In this document: positions 8,926-17,904 of the stretch, in pieces
How the letters are laid out: the number at the start of each line of letters is the position of its first letter
Position numbering within the stretch: position 1 is the first letter of the stretch
Source of the DNA: FEN-1279 sp964501535
GTDB taxonomy: Bacteria; Bacteroidota; Ignavibacteria; Tepidaquicellales; Tepidaquicellaceae
Direction of reading: 5' to 3'
DNA length: 64,000 nucleotides
NCBI GenBank assembly: GCA_964501535.1
Contig: CAZCSV010000003.1
Span: 252,803 to 316,802, forward strand
Notes under the pieces: model-generated
Seen by the model: only the letters and a program-made list of their open reading frames with translations
Databases searched by the model: none
Told to the model about the DNA's origin: nothing
Made by a program: the position numbers and the translations under genes

Positions 8926-9805
8926 ATTTCATTTTTAAAATTTCGCGAACAGATTCCGCAAGGCTTTTCTGTTTTATTCCAAAAGACCGGAGTTTATCAG
9001 TATTAAGAGAAACATCGGGAACGGCAGGAAAGCCCTGAATATCCGACATTTTAATTTTTTCAATCAGGTTTTTATCGAATCCTGCAGTTTCGCAGAGCAA
9101 TTCCCCAAGTTCAACACGGGAAACGCGTTCCATACCACCAAAATTCAGCAGTTCACCTTTAATTTCAGATTTCACGAATTCAGATATTATTTCGGATGCA
9201 TTAATTAAGGAAATCGGTGTGCGGTACTGGTCAATGAACAGTCTGGACTTTCTACCCTCTTTAAGTGCTTTATACATTTCATGAAAATTATTTCTGCTGT
9301 GATTCAAGCCGAATCCTATCATCAATGATGTCCTTAAAATAATATAATTACCGAATGCTTTTTCGATTTCCCCCTCGGCATTAAGTTTTGTTTCCGCGTA
9401 AATGGAAACGGGATTTACGCAGTCGGTCTCTTTCAGCATCCCGCTGCCGGTTCCGTCATACACCAAATCCGTAGAAGTGAAAATCAATTTAGCATTATGC
9501 TTATCGCATAGTTGTGATATTACTCTTGTTGCCGTTACATTTGTATTATATACATCGGTTTTATTCTCTTCAGTGCAGGTTTCCGGACGGGTGAATCCCG
9601 CAGTATGGATTGCTATGTCCGGATTAAATGAATCAAAAATATTATTCAGGTTTGCAAAATCGGTAATATCGGTTTTGGCTGATTTGAATTTATTGCAATT
9701 CCCTACATTAGAGTTATACAACGTAAGTATTTCATAATCTTTCGATAAAATCATATTAAGATACTGTCCTAGCAGACCGCTGCCGCCTGTGATTAAGATT
9801 TTCAT
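8918..9805 (-). CDS. RmlD-like NAD(P)-dependent sugar-nucleotide reductase
   Basis: 295 aa, the size of dTDP-4-dehydrorhamnose reductases. The N-terminus has the extended-SDR dinucleotide motif GGSGLLGQYL (residues 7-16). FTSTDLVYDGTG and the catalytic YAETK (Tyr-x-x-x-Lys) follow, as in RmlD, where substrate commonly reads TDYVYDG. It probably reduces a 4-keto sugar nucleotide; no other rhamnose genes are adjacent, so the exact substrate is uncertain and a MAT2B-like role is possible. The gene is monocistronic on the reverse strand between two surface-protein genes. Confidence 0.75.
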   Translation of the reverse strand: MKILITGGSGLLGQYLNMILSKDYEILTLYNSNVGNCNKFKSAKTDITDFANLNNIFDSFNPDIAIHTAGFTRPETCTEENKTDVYNTNVTATRVISQLCDKHNAKLIFTSTDLVYDGTGSGMLKETDCVNPVSIYAETKLNAEGEIEKAFGNYIILRTSLMIGFGLNHSRNNFHEMYKALKEGRKSRLFIDQYRTPISLINASEIISEFVKSEIKGELLNFGGMERVSRVELGELLCETAGFDKNLIEKIKMSDIQGFPAVPDVSLNTDKLRSFGIKQKSLAESVREILKMKYR

Positions 9806-9933
9806 AGCATAAAATTAAAATTCTTTTGGAGGAGAAGAAATGCAATTGCATTGTTTTCATATAAAATAATATTTCCTCAATTTTTCAGTTTATTTTTAAG
9901 CAATTTTTCATAACTTAAAGAAAAAAAAAGCCT

Positions 9934-11631
9934 ATGAAAAAGTTAACCGTATTAGCTTTTCTGATAGTTTTTCCTTTCTTTACAATTAATTCTCAATGGA
10001 TAGTACAAAATGTAGCGACATCGAATGCCTTCTACTCGGTAGTCTTTAAAAATCCGACAACAGGCTGGATTGCAGGAAACAACGCGGCAGTTTATAAAAC
10101 AGTAAACGGCGGTTTAAACTGGACACTTCAGCCGACGGGATTAGTAAGCGGGCAGTTCAATTCCCTGGCATTTCCAAATGTCTCGACCGGCTGGGCTATT
10201 GGTGCATATCAAACAACAGGAATGACGGGTTATATATACAGGACAACGAACGGCGGAAACAACTGGGTTCAGCAAATGATGGCAGCCGACCATATATTTT
10301 ACGCATCGTATGCATTAGATACTTCAACCTGCTGGGTAGCCGGGACATATCAGGGAACAACAGCGGCAATCATGAAGACTGTAAATGGCGGCAACAACTG
10401 GACAACGCAGGTTTACGGAACTTACACACCTATAAGGAGCATATTTTTCCTCAATCCGCAGACAGGATGGGCGGCAGGAAGCAACACAATGCTTAAAACC
10501 ACAAACTCAGGATTAAACTGGAATCCGAATACATTCAGCGGAAATGTACGTTCGATATATTTTCTGGACTTAATGAACGGATGGGCAGGTACGGCGGACG
10601 GGCAGCTTTTAAAGACGACTAACGGAGGGATAAGCTGGTTCACGAATTACACAGGGATAAGCTACGCATCAATCTCAGCGATTCAGTTCCTCAATCCATC
10701 TATGGGATTTTTCGCAAACGGGACAATGGTTTTCAAGACTACAAATTCCGGAAACAGCTGGACACCAATGGAAACAGGGGCAGTATTCTACATATTAGGA
10801 ATGAACTGTCTGTCTATAAACAACATTTATGCGGTGAATATGAACGGTGATTTTGTATACACGAATAACGGAGGCGGAACTTATGCCACGAATACCGTTA
10901 CATATTACAGAAACAATCTAAACAAACCGATTACAATGAACAACACAACTTACGATACGATAAACATCAGCATAAATGCACCTAAAAACCTGATTCTCGA
11001 CGTAAACGCAATGATTGATACGGTGATAAACGGGATTGATAGCGGGCTTGTCTTTATCCTGTCACATCAGGGTACACACGATACGCTGATATACAGAGTT
11101 GGCGGCAGCGGTAACAATTTTATAAAGACTGTTCTGAACGATTCGGCAGCAATTTCGATTAACAACGGGACTCCACCGTTCACAGGAACATTCAGGCCCA
11201 CGAGGCCCTTATCACAGTTCAATTTTTTATCGGTCAACGGGCTTTGGGTATTGAGGATAAAGGAAACCGCAACAGGATCGAGATTGACCGGAGTAATCAA
11301 GTCATGGGGTATAACAGTAAATTACAATCTCCCCATATCGGTCAAGAAAATATCGGAGTTAGTACCGGCAAATTTCGAATTGAGCCAGAATTATCCGAAT
11401 CCTTTTAATCCGACAACAACAATTAAATTTAAATTAAAGGATTCAAAATATACAACTTTAATCATATACGATTTGTTAGGAAGAGAAATTGCAACACTTA
11501 TAAAAGAAAACCTGAAAGCAGGCGAATACGAAACTGATTTTGACGGTTCGTTTTTATCTTCGGGAATATATTTTTACAGATTGAACAGCGGGGATTTTTC
11601 GGAAACAAAAAAGATGGTTTTGATAAAATAA
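9934..11631 (+). CDS. Ycf48-like propeller with P-domain and T9SS sorting domain
   Basis: 565 aa. Signal peptide, then Ycf48/BNR-type repeats (TGWIAGNNAAVYKTVNGGLNW and variants through about residue 320). Next comes a ~130-residue P/Homo-B-like domain (VNGLWVLRIKETATGSRLTG...SWGITVNY), the fold found C-terminal to proprotein convertases and as a carbohydrate or protein-binding module. The last ~85 residues are a T9SS domain (NYPNPFNPTTTIKF...MVLIK). No protease domain is present, so the P-domain works alone here. Surface-located; function unknown. It starts a same-strand run reaching 15115, with 12 bp to the next gene. Confidence 0.8.
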   Translation: MKKLTVLAFLIVFPFFTINSQWIVQNVATSNAFYSVVFKNPTTGWIAGNNAAVYKTVNGGLNWTLQPTGLVSGQFNSLAFPNVSTGWAIGAYQTTGMTGYIYRTTNGGNNWVQQMMAADHIFYASYALDTSTCWVAGTYQGTTAAIMKTVNGGNNWTTQVYGTYTPIRSIFFLNPQTGWAAGSNTMLKTTNSGLNWNPNTFSGNVRSIYFLDLMNGWAGTADGQLLKTTNGGISWFTNYTGISYASISAIQFLNPSMGFFANGTMVFKTTNSGNSWTPMETGAVFYILGMNCLSINNIYAVNMNGDFVYTNNGGGTYATNTVTYYRNNLNKPITMNNTTYDTINISINAPKNLILDVNAMIDTVINGIDSGLVFILSHQGTHDTLIYRVGGSGNNFIKTVLNDSAAISINNGTPPFTGTFRPTRPLSQFNFLSVNGLWVLRIKETATGSRLTGVIKSWGITVNYNLPISVKKISELVPANFELSQNYPNPFNPTTTIKFKLKDSKYTTLIIYDLLGREIATLIKENLKAGEYETDFDGSFLSSGIYFYRLNSGDFSETKKMVLIK

Positions 11632-11643
11632 TCATAAAAAATA

Positions 11644-12501
11644 ATGGAAGAACAAATTACAGAAGAAACAATACAGAAAAAGAAAACGGATAGAGTAAAT
11701 CTGACGTTCTGGATAGTTGCGGTTATTCTCACTGCAATATCAATTTTATATCAGAATACGACAGGTCCTACATATCCGCAAGAAGGGCATATCGTTTTCA
11801 GCGGTAAGCAAATAGATTACAAACTTGACAGGAGCGCATTGATTAACAAAGAATGTCCAGTAAAGATTTATACAAACGACAGTCTGATAAAAGGTTCACT
11901 AATCTGGAAGAGATACAAAACTCAGGACAACGAATCGAGTAAACCGATGAGGTATGAAAACGGATATCTGATTGCCGAGCTCGACAAACAGGAGAAAATG
12001 GCCGAGAAGCTTCAGTATTATATTCAGCTAAGCACGAACCAGCCAGGGACCCAGAACGTAGACCAGCTCGGATACATACCCGATAAAAACGGAGTAGTAA
12101 TAAGGTTCAGAGGCGATGTACCGTTTATGATTGTCATTCTTCATGTTATTTTCATCTTTGCATTCGAGTTAATGTCTCTGAAGACCGGAATGGAATTTTT
12201 CAGAAAAGAGCCAAAATACAAAAAATATATATACTGGACATTAGGGCTTGCAATTGTTGGCGGGTTTATTTTTGGTCCGTTAGTACAATATTATGCATTT
12301 AACGAATGGTGGACAGGTTTTCCGTTTGGAATAGACTTAACGGATAACAAAATGGTTGTTGCGTTCATTGCGTGGATAGCGGCATTTATAGCGTTATATA
12401 AATCCAAAAAGCCCGGTTACTGGGTTTTGGGTGCTGCAATTATAACCATAGGAATCTTTTTAATACCCCACAGTGTTTTAAGTGGTAACGTACCTAAATA
12501 A
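11644..12501 (+). CDS. Hypothetical multi-pass membrane protein
   Basis: 285 aa. A short charged cytoplasmic start, one membrane segment (about 21-40), a ~120-residue soluble, probably periplasmic beta-rich segment (about 45-158), then four hydrophobic segments at about 162-180, 196-216, 238-254 and 260-277. No family recognised. It starts 12 nt after the upstream surface protein and 29 bp before a peptidase gene, so co-transcription is likely. Confidence 0.65.
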   Translation: MEEQITEETIQKKKTDRVNLTFWIVAVILTAISILYQNTTGPTYPQEGHIVFSGKQIDYKLDRSALINKECPVKIYTNDSLIKGSLIWKRYKTQDNESSKPMRYENGYLIAELDKQEKMAEKLQYYIQLSTNQPGTQNVDQLGYIPDKNGVVIRFRGDVPFMIVILHVIFIFAFELMSLKTGMEFFRKEPKYKKYIYWTLGLAIVGGFIFGPLVQYYAFNEWWTGFPFGIDLTDNKMVVAFIAWIAAFIALYKSKKPGYWVLGAAIITIGIFLIPHSVLSGNVPK

Positions 12502-12530
12502 AAAATAATAAAAAGAACATAAAGATAAAA

Positions 12531-14330
12531 ATGAAAAAATTATTATTTATTATTCTATTCTTCTCTATAAGCTATATTTTTGCCCAAAACGATATAGAAA
12601 AAGTGAGAAACAGTGAAATTACAAAAGAAGAAATTTATGAGCACATAAAATATTTAGCATCAGACAAGCTGGAAGGCAGATATCCCGGTTCGAACGGGGG
12701 GAATCTAGCGATGGATTATTTAAGCAAGGAATTTCAAACATACGGATTAACCCCATTCGGAGACAGCAGTTATATACAGTTCGTAGATATGATAACAGAC
12801 CTTAAGCTTGGGAAAGGTAACACTCTTGAATTAATGAAAAACGGAGAATCGGAAAGGTGTGAGATAGAAAATGAATGGATGCCGTTGAGTTTCTCTTCAA
12901 ACGGTAAAATGAGCGGTGAGCTTGTATTTGCCGGATACGGAATAACAGCGCCAGATTTGAAGTATGATGATTACAGCGGAATCGATGTAGCAGGAAAAAT
13001 AGTAATAATAATGACAAATTCTCCGACAAACGCTGCGACGAACAATACTTTTTTCCAATACGAAAGTATATATAAAAAAATATTAAGAGCCCGTGAAAAC
13101 AAAGCCGCAGGGATTATCGTGATATCGGATTATTATACAGAAGATGTATTGCCGAAACTGGTTTTCAGTCTTGCAAGTAAGAGTTCCGGAATTCCGGTAA
13201 TAAAGCTGAGAAGGGAATATGTTGAAGATATTTTTTCGGATTTAGGCAAAGATTTAAAGAGTATACAGAAAAAAATTAACAGTAAATCAAAGCCTGAATC
13301 TTTTTCTCTCAAAAGATGGACAGTAAGTGCAAACATAAATATCGAGCAGGTAAAGGCGAGAACGGGAAATGTTATCGGGTTCATCGAAGGAATTGACGCT
13401 GAGCTAAAGAAAGAAGTAATCGTTTTAGGAGCACATTATGACCATCTCGGGTACGGAGACGAAAATTCTCTTTACCAGGGAAAAGACAAAAAAATTCATT
13501 ATGGTGCAGACGATAATGCATCGGGCACTACGGGTGTTCTTGAAATAGCACAGAAACTCTACGCAAATAAAGAGACTCTTAGAAGAAGCATACTGCTTGT
13601 TTGTTTTACCGGTGAAGAGGAAGGATTGATAGGTTCTTCATATTTTACCAATTCTTCGATATTCGGGAAAATAAATGTTGTAACCATGATAAACATGGAT
13701 ATGATAGGAAGAATGGAAAACGATAAACTCATCATAAACGGGACAGGAACATCCTCCCGATGGGTTCAAGAGCTGGATGAGATAAATAAAAGATATAATT
13801 TCACGACATCATATATACCCGATGGATACGGTCCTTCAGACCAGTCACCTTTTTATTCGAAAAACATTCCGGTACTTTTTTTCTTTACAGGTCTGCATAC
13901 CGATTATCACAAACCGTCCGATACATACGAAAAAATCAATACCGAAGGACAAGAGAAGGTATCGAAGTTCATTTATGAGATAATACTTAACATTGCAGTT
14001 TCAGATAAGAAACCCGAATTCACAAAAGTCGCAGAAAGCACAGAGAAGAAAAAGGAGACAGGTCCCGTCAGGGTATATGTAGGAACCGTTCCAGATTTTT
14101 CCTCCAATGAAGAAGGTTACAAGATTTCCGGAGTCAAAGAGGGAAGTCCCGCTGAAAAGGGCGGAATAATGACCGGTGACCTGATGATAAAATTCGGTAA
14201 TAAAGAAATAAAAAATATATACGATTATACCGCCGCACTCGGGGAATACAAGCCGGGAGACGAAGTGGAAGTTGTGTTAAAAAGAAACGGAGAGGAAATG
14301 ACCGTTAAGATAGTTTTAGGTAAAAAATAA
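12531..14330 (+). CDS. M28-family zinc aminopeptidase with PA and PDZ domains
   Basis: 599 aa with a signal peptide (FAQ, about residue 19). A PA-like insert lies at about 125-235. The M28 core shows all expected zinc-site residues: His302 (GAHYDHLG), Asp327 (YGADDNASG), the catalytic Glu pair 362-363 (FTGEEEGL), Asp390 (INMDMIG) and His460 (TDYHKPSDT). A C-terminal PDZ domain (about 512-598) begins after a Lys/Glu-rich linker and includes GSPAEKGGIMTGDLMIKFG. It should act in the periplasm or outside the cell as an aminopeptidase or glutaminyl-cyclase-like hydrolase. Confidence 0.88.
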   Translation: MKKLLFIILFFSISYIFAQNDIEKVRNSEITKEEIYEHIKYLASDKLEGRYPGSNGGNLAMDYLSKEFQTYGLTPFGDSSYIQFVDMITDLKLGKGNTLELMKNGESERCEIENEWMPLSFSSNGKMSGELVFAGYGITAPDLKYDDYSGIDVAGKIVIIMTNSPTNAATNNTFFQYESIYKKILRARENKAAGIIVISDYYTEDVLPKLVFSLASKSSGIPVIKLRREYVEDIFSDLGKDLKSIQKKINSKSKPESFSLKRWTVSANINIEQVKARTGNVIGFIEGIDAELKKEVIVLGAHYDHLGYGDENSLYQGKDKKIHYGADDNASGTTGVLEIAQKLYANKETLRRSILLVCFTGEEEGLIGSSYFTNSSIFGKINVVTMINMDMIGRMENDKLIINGTGTSSRWVQELDEINKRYNFTTSYIPDGYGPSDQSPFYSKNIPVLFFFTGLHTDYHKPSDTYEKINTEGQEKVSKFIYEIILNIAVSDKKPEFTKVAESTEKKKETGPVRVYVGTVPDFSSNEEGYKISGVKEGSPAEKGGIMTGDLMIKFGNKEIKNIYDYTAALGEYKPGDEVEVVLKRNGEEMTVKIVLGKK

Positions 14331-14413
14331 TTCCAAGAAATTAATATTATTTTTATTACTTTTATTTATCTTAGAAATTAAATTTCATATTTCTTTAAAT
14401 CAAATACAGTAAA

Positions 14414-15115
14414 ATGAAAACATTAAAAGTTTTGTGGGTTATCTGTTTATTATTATTACCTATCAGCATAGCCGAAAGCCAGGAAAAGCCTCCCGGGATT
14501 GAGGTTACAGGAACGGCTACGATTTCAGTCACGCCGGACATCATGAAATGGACTGTAGATATACAAAACGATAATGATAATGTGCAAGAGGCAAAGACGA
14601 AAAACGACAATACGATAGCAAAAGTTCTGAATATCCTTAAGAATTTCAATATCGAGGACAAGGATATAAAGACTAGCGGGATAAGGATGACAAAGCGAAA
14701 TTACATATACGGACAGGAAAAGAAATTCAGCGTTTATAACACAATATGGTTTAAAGTGGATAATATTTCAAAATATGATTTACTTACGAACGAACTTATT
14801 AAAATCGAAGATGTATACATAACAAATACAACCCTCGAATATACGAAAGCAATAGAAACCCGCATGCAGGCAAGAACGAATGCTTTGAACGTGGCAAAGG
14901 AAAAGGCAGTCAAAATGGCAGAGACGCTCGGAATGTCGGTTGGAAAGCCGATATTAATACAGGAAGAGCCGATTTATGATTACTGGGGTTATCAGAATTA
15001 TACACAAAGCAACGTTCAAAACTACTCGGTCGATATGTCAAGCACATCACAGCATTTCAGCGAAGGATTGCTTAAGATAGAAGCCAAGGTGAGAGTGGTG
15101 TTCGAATTGAAATAA
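14414..15115 (+). CDS. SIMPL-domain (DUF541) periplasmic protein
   Basis: 233 aa with a signal peptide (about 1-23). The body matches the SIMPL/DUF541 pattern: VTGTATISVTPDIMKWTVDI near the start, a middle helix with EAKTKNDNTIAKVL, and a late ARTNALNVAKEKAVKMAETLG. Family members form periplasmic oligomers and are linked to stress responses, but no biochemical activity is established. It lies 83 bp after the peptidase gene and is closed by a terminator. Confidence 0.8.
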   Translation: MKTLKVLWVICLLLLPISIAESQEKPPGIEVTGTATISVTPDIMKWTVDIQNDNDNVQEAKTKNDNTIAKVLNILKNFNIEDKDIKTSGIRMTKRNYIYGQEKKFSVYNTIWFKVDNISKYDLLTNELIKIEDVYITNTTLEYTKAIETRMQARTNALNVAKEKAVKMAETLGMSVGKPILIQEEPIYDYWGYQNYTQSNVQNYSVDMSSTSQHFSEGLLKIEAKVRVVFELK

Positions 15116-15130
15116 AAAAGTCGAGTATAA

Positions 15131-15186
15131 AAAATCGGGAGTATAAATGACAAATGAATTTATCATTTCTTACTCCCGGTTTTATT
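15131..15186 (+). terminator. Terminator after the SIMPL gene
   Basis: AAAATCGGGAGTA (15131-15143) pairs with TACTCCCGGTTTT (15171-15183), with an inner AAATGA/TCATTT match, followed by T-rich sequence. The A-run on the left could also serve the convergent gene ending at 15188. Confidence 0.8.
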
Positions 15187-15187
15187 T

Positions 15188-15760
15188 TCAAGAATTTCTC
15201 CTGAAAAATTCATAAATATTTTCCAGTACTTCATCGAATCTCGAGAACTGATGTCCGGCATTTTCCAGAACAATTAATTCTCCAGTCTTTCCCAGTAGGC
15301 TCATTGTATTCTTATAATCAATCAGTTCATCGTCCTTGGCAAGCAGCAACATAATTTTATCGGATTTTTTGTCGCCAATATCATCGTTTTGTTTTCTCAG
15401 TTGTTCAAGATATTCCGCCTTCCATTCGAATGATTGCCCATTGCTTTTGCTGATATTCATACCGACATAAGGTTTAAGCTGTTCCCATGGAAACAGGGCA
15501 GGATTTATCAGTACTGTTTTGAGATTTTCATATTTCGAATGCATGGCAAGGGCATAAAACCCTCCAAGGCTGCTCCCAATGAGCATTACATTTTCACCTT
15601 TTGAATTATCAATTAATTCTTCAAGTATTTTTATTGTCTTATTCGGTTCCTCGGGTAAACCCGGCGTAAGGACTTTTTCTTTCCCGGCAAAATAATTTTT
15701 CAGTATTTGTCCTTTTACAGAGTTTTCGGAACTCGAGAAACCGTGTATATAAATAATCAT
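15188..15760 (-). CDS. Small alpha/beta-hydrolase, UPF0227 (YqiA/YcfP-like) esterase
   Basis: 190 aa, the usual length for this family. It starts MIIYIHGFSSS with the oxyanion-hole HGF motif. The nucleophile elbow is GSSLGG (Ser64). A likely acid lies in AKDDELIDY and the catalytic His in ENAGHQFSRF, completing the triad. It probably cleaves small acyl esters in the cytoplasm. The start is set by the ATG directly before IIYIHGF. Confidence 0.8.
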   Translation of the reverse strand: MIIYIHGFSSSENSVKGQILKNYFAGKEKVLTPGLPEEPNKTIKILEELIDNSKGENVMLIGSSLGGFYALAMHSKYENLKTVLINPALFPWEQLKPYVGMNISKSNGQSFEWKAEYLEQLRKQNDDIGDKKSDKIMLLLAKDDELIDYKNTMSLLGKTGELIVLENAGHQFSRFDEVLENIYEFFRRNS

Positions 15761-15837
15761 AAAAATTTTTTAATTAAATTAACGATTCAAACAATAAAAA
15801 AATATTCCAACAATTATGTATTCGGGAAGCCGAAAGA

Positions 15838-15871
15838 TAAAAAAAGAGTCTCCATATATTATGGAGACTCT
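15838..15871 (-). terminator. Terminator of the reverse-strand gene 15902-17719
   Basis: A perfect palindrome (AGAGTCTCCAT with ATGGAGACTCT, 15845-15871) is followed on the minus strand by a run of seven T. Confidence 0.85.
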
Positions 15872-15901
15872 GTGTTAATATTGTGCAGGATAAATATAAT
15901 A

Positions 15902-17719
15902 TTATTTGACCAGAATCATTTTCTTTACATCAGAGAAATCACCCGCAGTAATTTTATAGAAATACAGACCGCTTGTCAACTTCGTCGCATCAAAATCAAT
16001 GCTATAATAGCCGGGTATAAGATTCTCGTTTACTAATGTTGCAATTTCCTTTCCGAGAATATCATAAACTTTAAGAGTAACTAAGCTGTTCTTCGCAATC
16101 TGGTATTTAATATTCGTAACAGGATTAAACGGATTCGGATAATTCTGAGACAGTTCGAACTTATCCGCGGTATTGTTGTTTTGATTGATACCGACTATCG
16201 GCAGACGTTCCTGGTTAAAATACACATTTGTGGGACCACTTGCTGCATAACCAAATGCGGAATACTTATTACTTCCAATTTTATAGACCGCACAAACAGG
16301 TGCCAATAATCCCGTAGACAAATGACCATTCATTTTATAATGATATGTCCCTAAACTTCCTTGTATATTACCTCTTCTTACAGTAATCGAATCGCCGTCC
16401 TGGTCAACGAAGCAGGCGATAGCATATCCACCCGAACCCGTAAGCGAATCCGAGTTACACCAAGTATAATCTGCATATCCGTTCGTCCCAAGATTATAGT
16501 CAACATACCAGGAATTTCCGCCGTTTGTCGAATAGTGATACCTTGCAATATTATTTTTTGTGCAGGTTATTAATATTCTTCTTGGTACACTAGCGTTTTG
16601 CTGCTGAACAGTGATACAGGGTTTTTCATATTTTGTGCCTGATGCAGCATTTGTAATATAATAGGCATAATGATTTGTTGTCAGCCATTCACAAGTAATA
16701 ATAGCTCTAACTTCATACTCATTTGAGGTAACTCTTCTTTCTACTGCAATATAGATAGAATCATTGGTCGTTCCTTTTTCACAATATGCGGCACTTGGAT
16801 AATTATCATTATTGCTAGTATTAATTAAAACATTGGTATAATTTCGTCCCCAATCCGTTGATAGCCAATGTCTAAGTCCATAATATGTATTTCCGTCATT
16901 TGACTCTTCACGTGCAATAATATGCATATAGGTTGCGACATCCCAATACATACCGTCACTACAAGCAGTAGGATAAACATACCTGTGACCGGACGGTGGA
17001 GAGCCGAAGTTAAATGCAAATGCGTTGGAACCATCTCTTCTGGTGGATAATATTTCTACAGATGCATCGGTAAACGAGGTACTGCCACTTCTGGAATAAA
17101 ATACCAGAATCCTCGTGGAATCATTGTTTGTAGCATGTCGTTTTTCGACCAGCATAGAAAGGTTTCCGAAGTAAGCGGAAGTATTACTTGCATAAATTAC
17201 GAGTGACCAGTTCAAACCGCCATTGGAGGACCTGTAAATTCCTACATTTCCGTTAGAGCCCGATACTACTCTTTGGATTGCCATATACAGCCATCCATCC
17301 TCGCCATATTTTAAATCGAGTGTTCTATATCCGTAACTTCTGACACTACCTGCATAAACCTGAACATCGGTAGGATTCCAATCGGGAGCATTAAACGGGG
17401 GGTTAACACCCGTATGAATCTGTGTTTTTTCAAACGTACCTTCCTGAGGCGGGATATTTGGTTCCAGATATTTCTGAATTTCATTGCCGACTCTTAATTT
17501 CTCCTCATTGTTCCTTGTCTGTTTAGCATTTTTATATTGTTCCATTAAATAATCCGGAATCTTAGATTTCTCCTAAGTTCCGTAGTTTATTTTCTCAGAA
17601 GATTTTTTACCCCAGTCATTCGGCATATCGTTTTTCGAATCCTTACCAAAATCAGACTGAGCTAAAATCATTGAGGATGAGAAAATAATTACAAGTAAGG
17701 GTAAATAGATGTGTTTCAT
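15902..17719 (-). pseudogene. T9SS-cargo surface protein interrupted by an in-frame TAG after the signal peptide
   Basis: An ATG at 17719 opens a signal peptide (MKHIYLPLLVII...LAQS) and reads in frame for 48 codons to TAG at 17573-17575. The same frame then continues with no further stop to 15902. Translation could restart at ATG 17545, giving 547 aa without a signal peptide, which would strand a protein whose C-terminus is a T9SS sorting domain (NYPNPFNPVTNIKY...MILVK). The body has sialidase/BNR-like repeats (IYRSSNGGLNWS, HYSTNGGNSW). No frameshift is needed, so a single nonsense substitution or a base-call error explains it. Either a recent pseudogene or an intact gene in the real genome. 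Confidence 0.75.
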
Positions 17720-17904
17720 TTTCGATCCTTTCTTTTTTATTTTTAAAATAAAACCAGAATCTGAATTTGAAAAACCGAAGAATGATTCTTTTTCTTTTGC
17801 TATATTTTATAAAAATTAAAATTAAAAATCAAGTATTTAATTATATTATATTAAGGACACATATTAATAATAAATGTTCTTTACATATTAAAAAAATCAA
17901 GTAT

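Noticed and set aside
17573..17575. TAG recoded as an amino acid
   Set aside because: No recoding signal seen; a simple nonsense change or base error is more likely.
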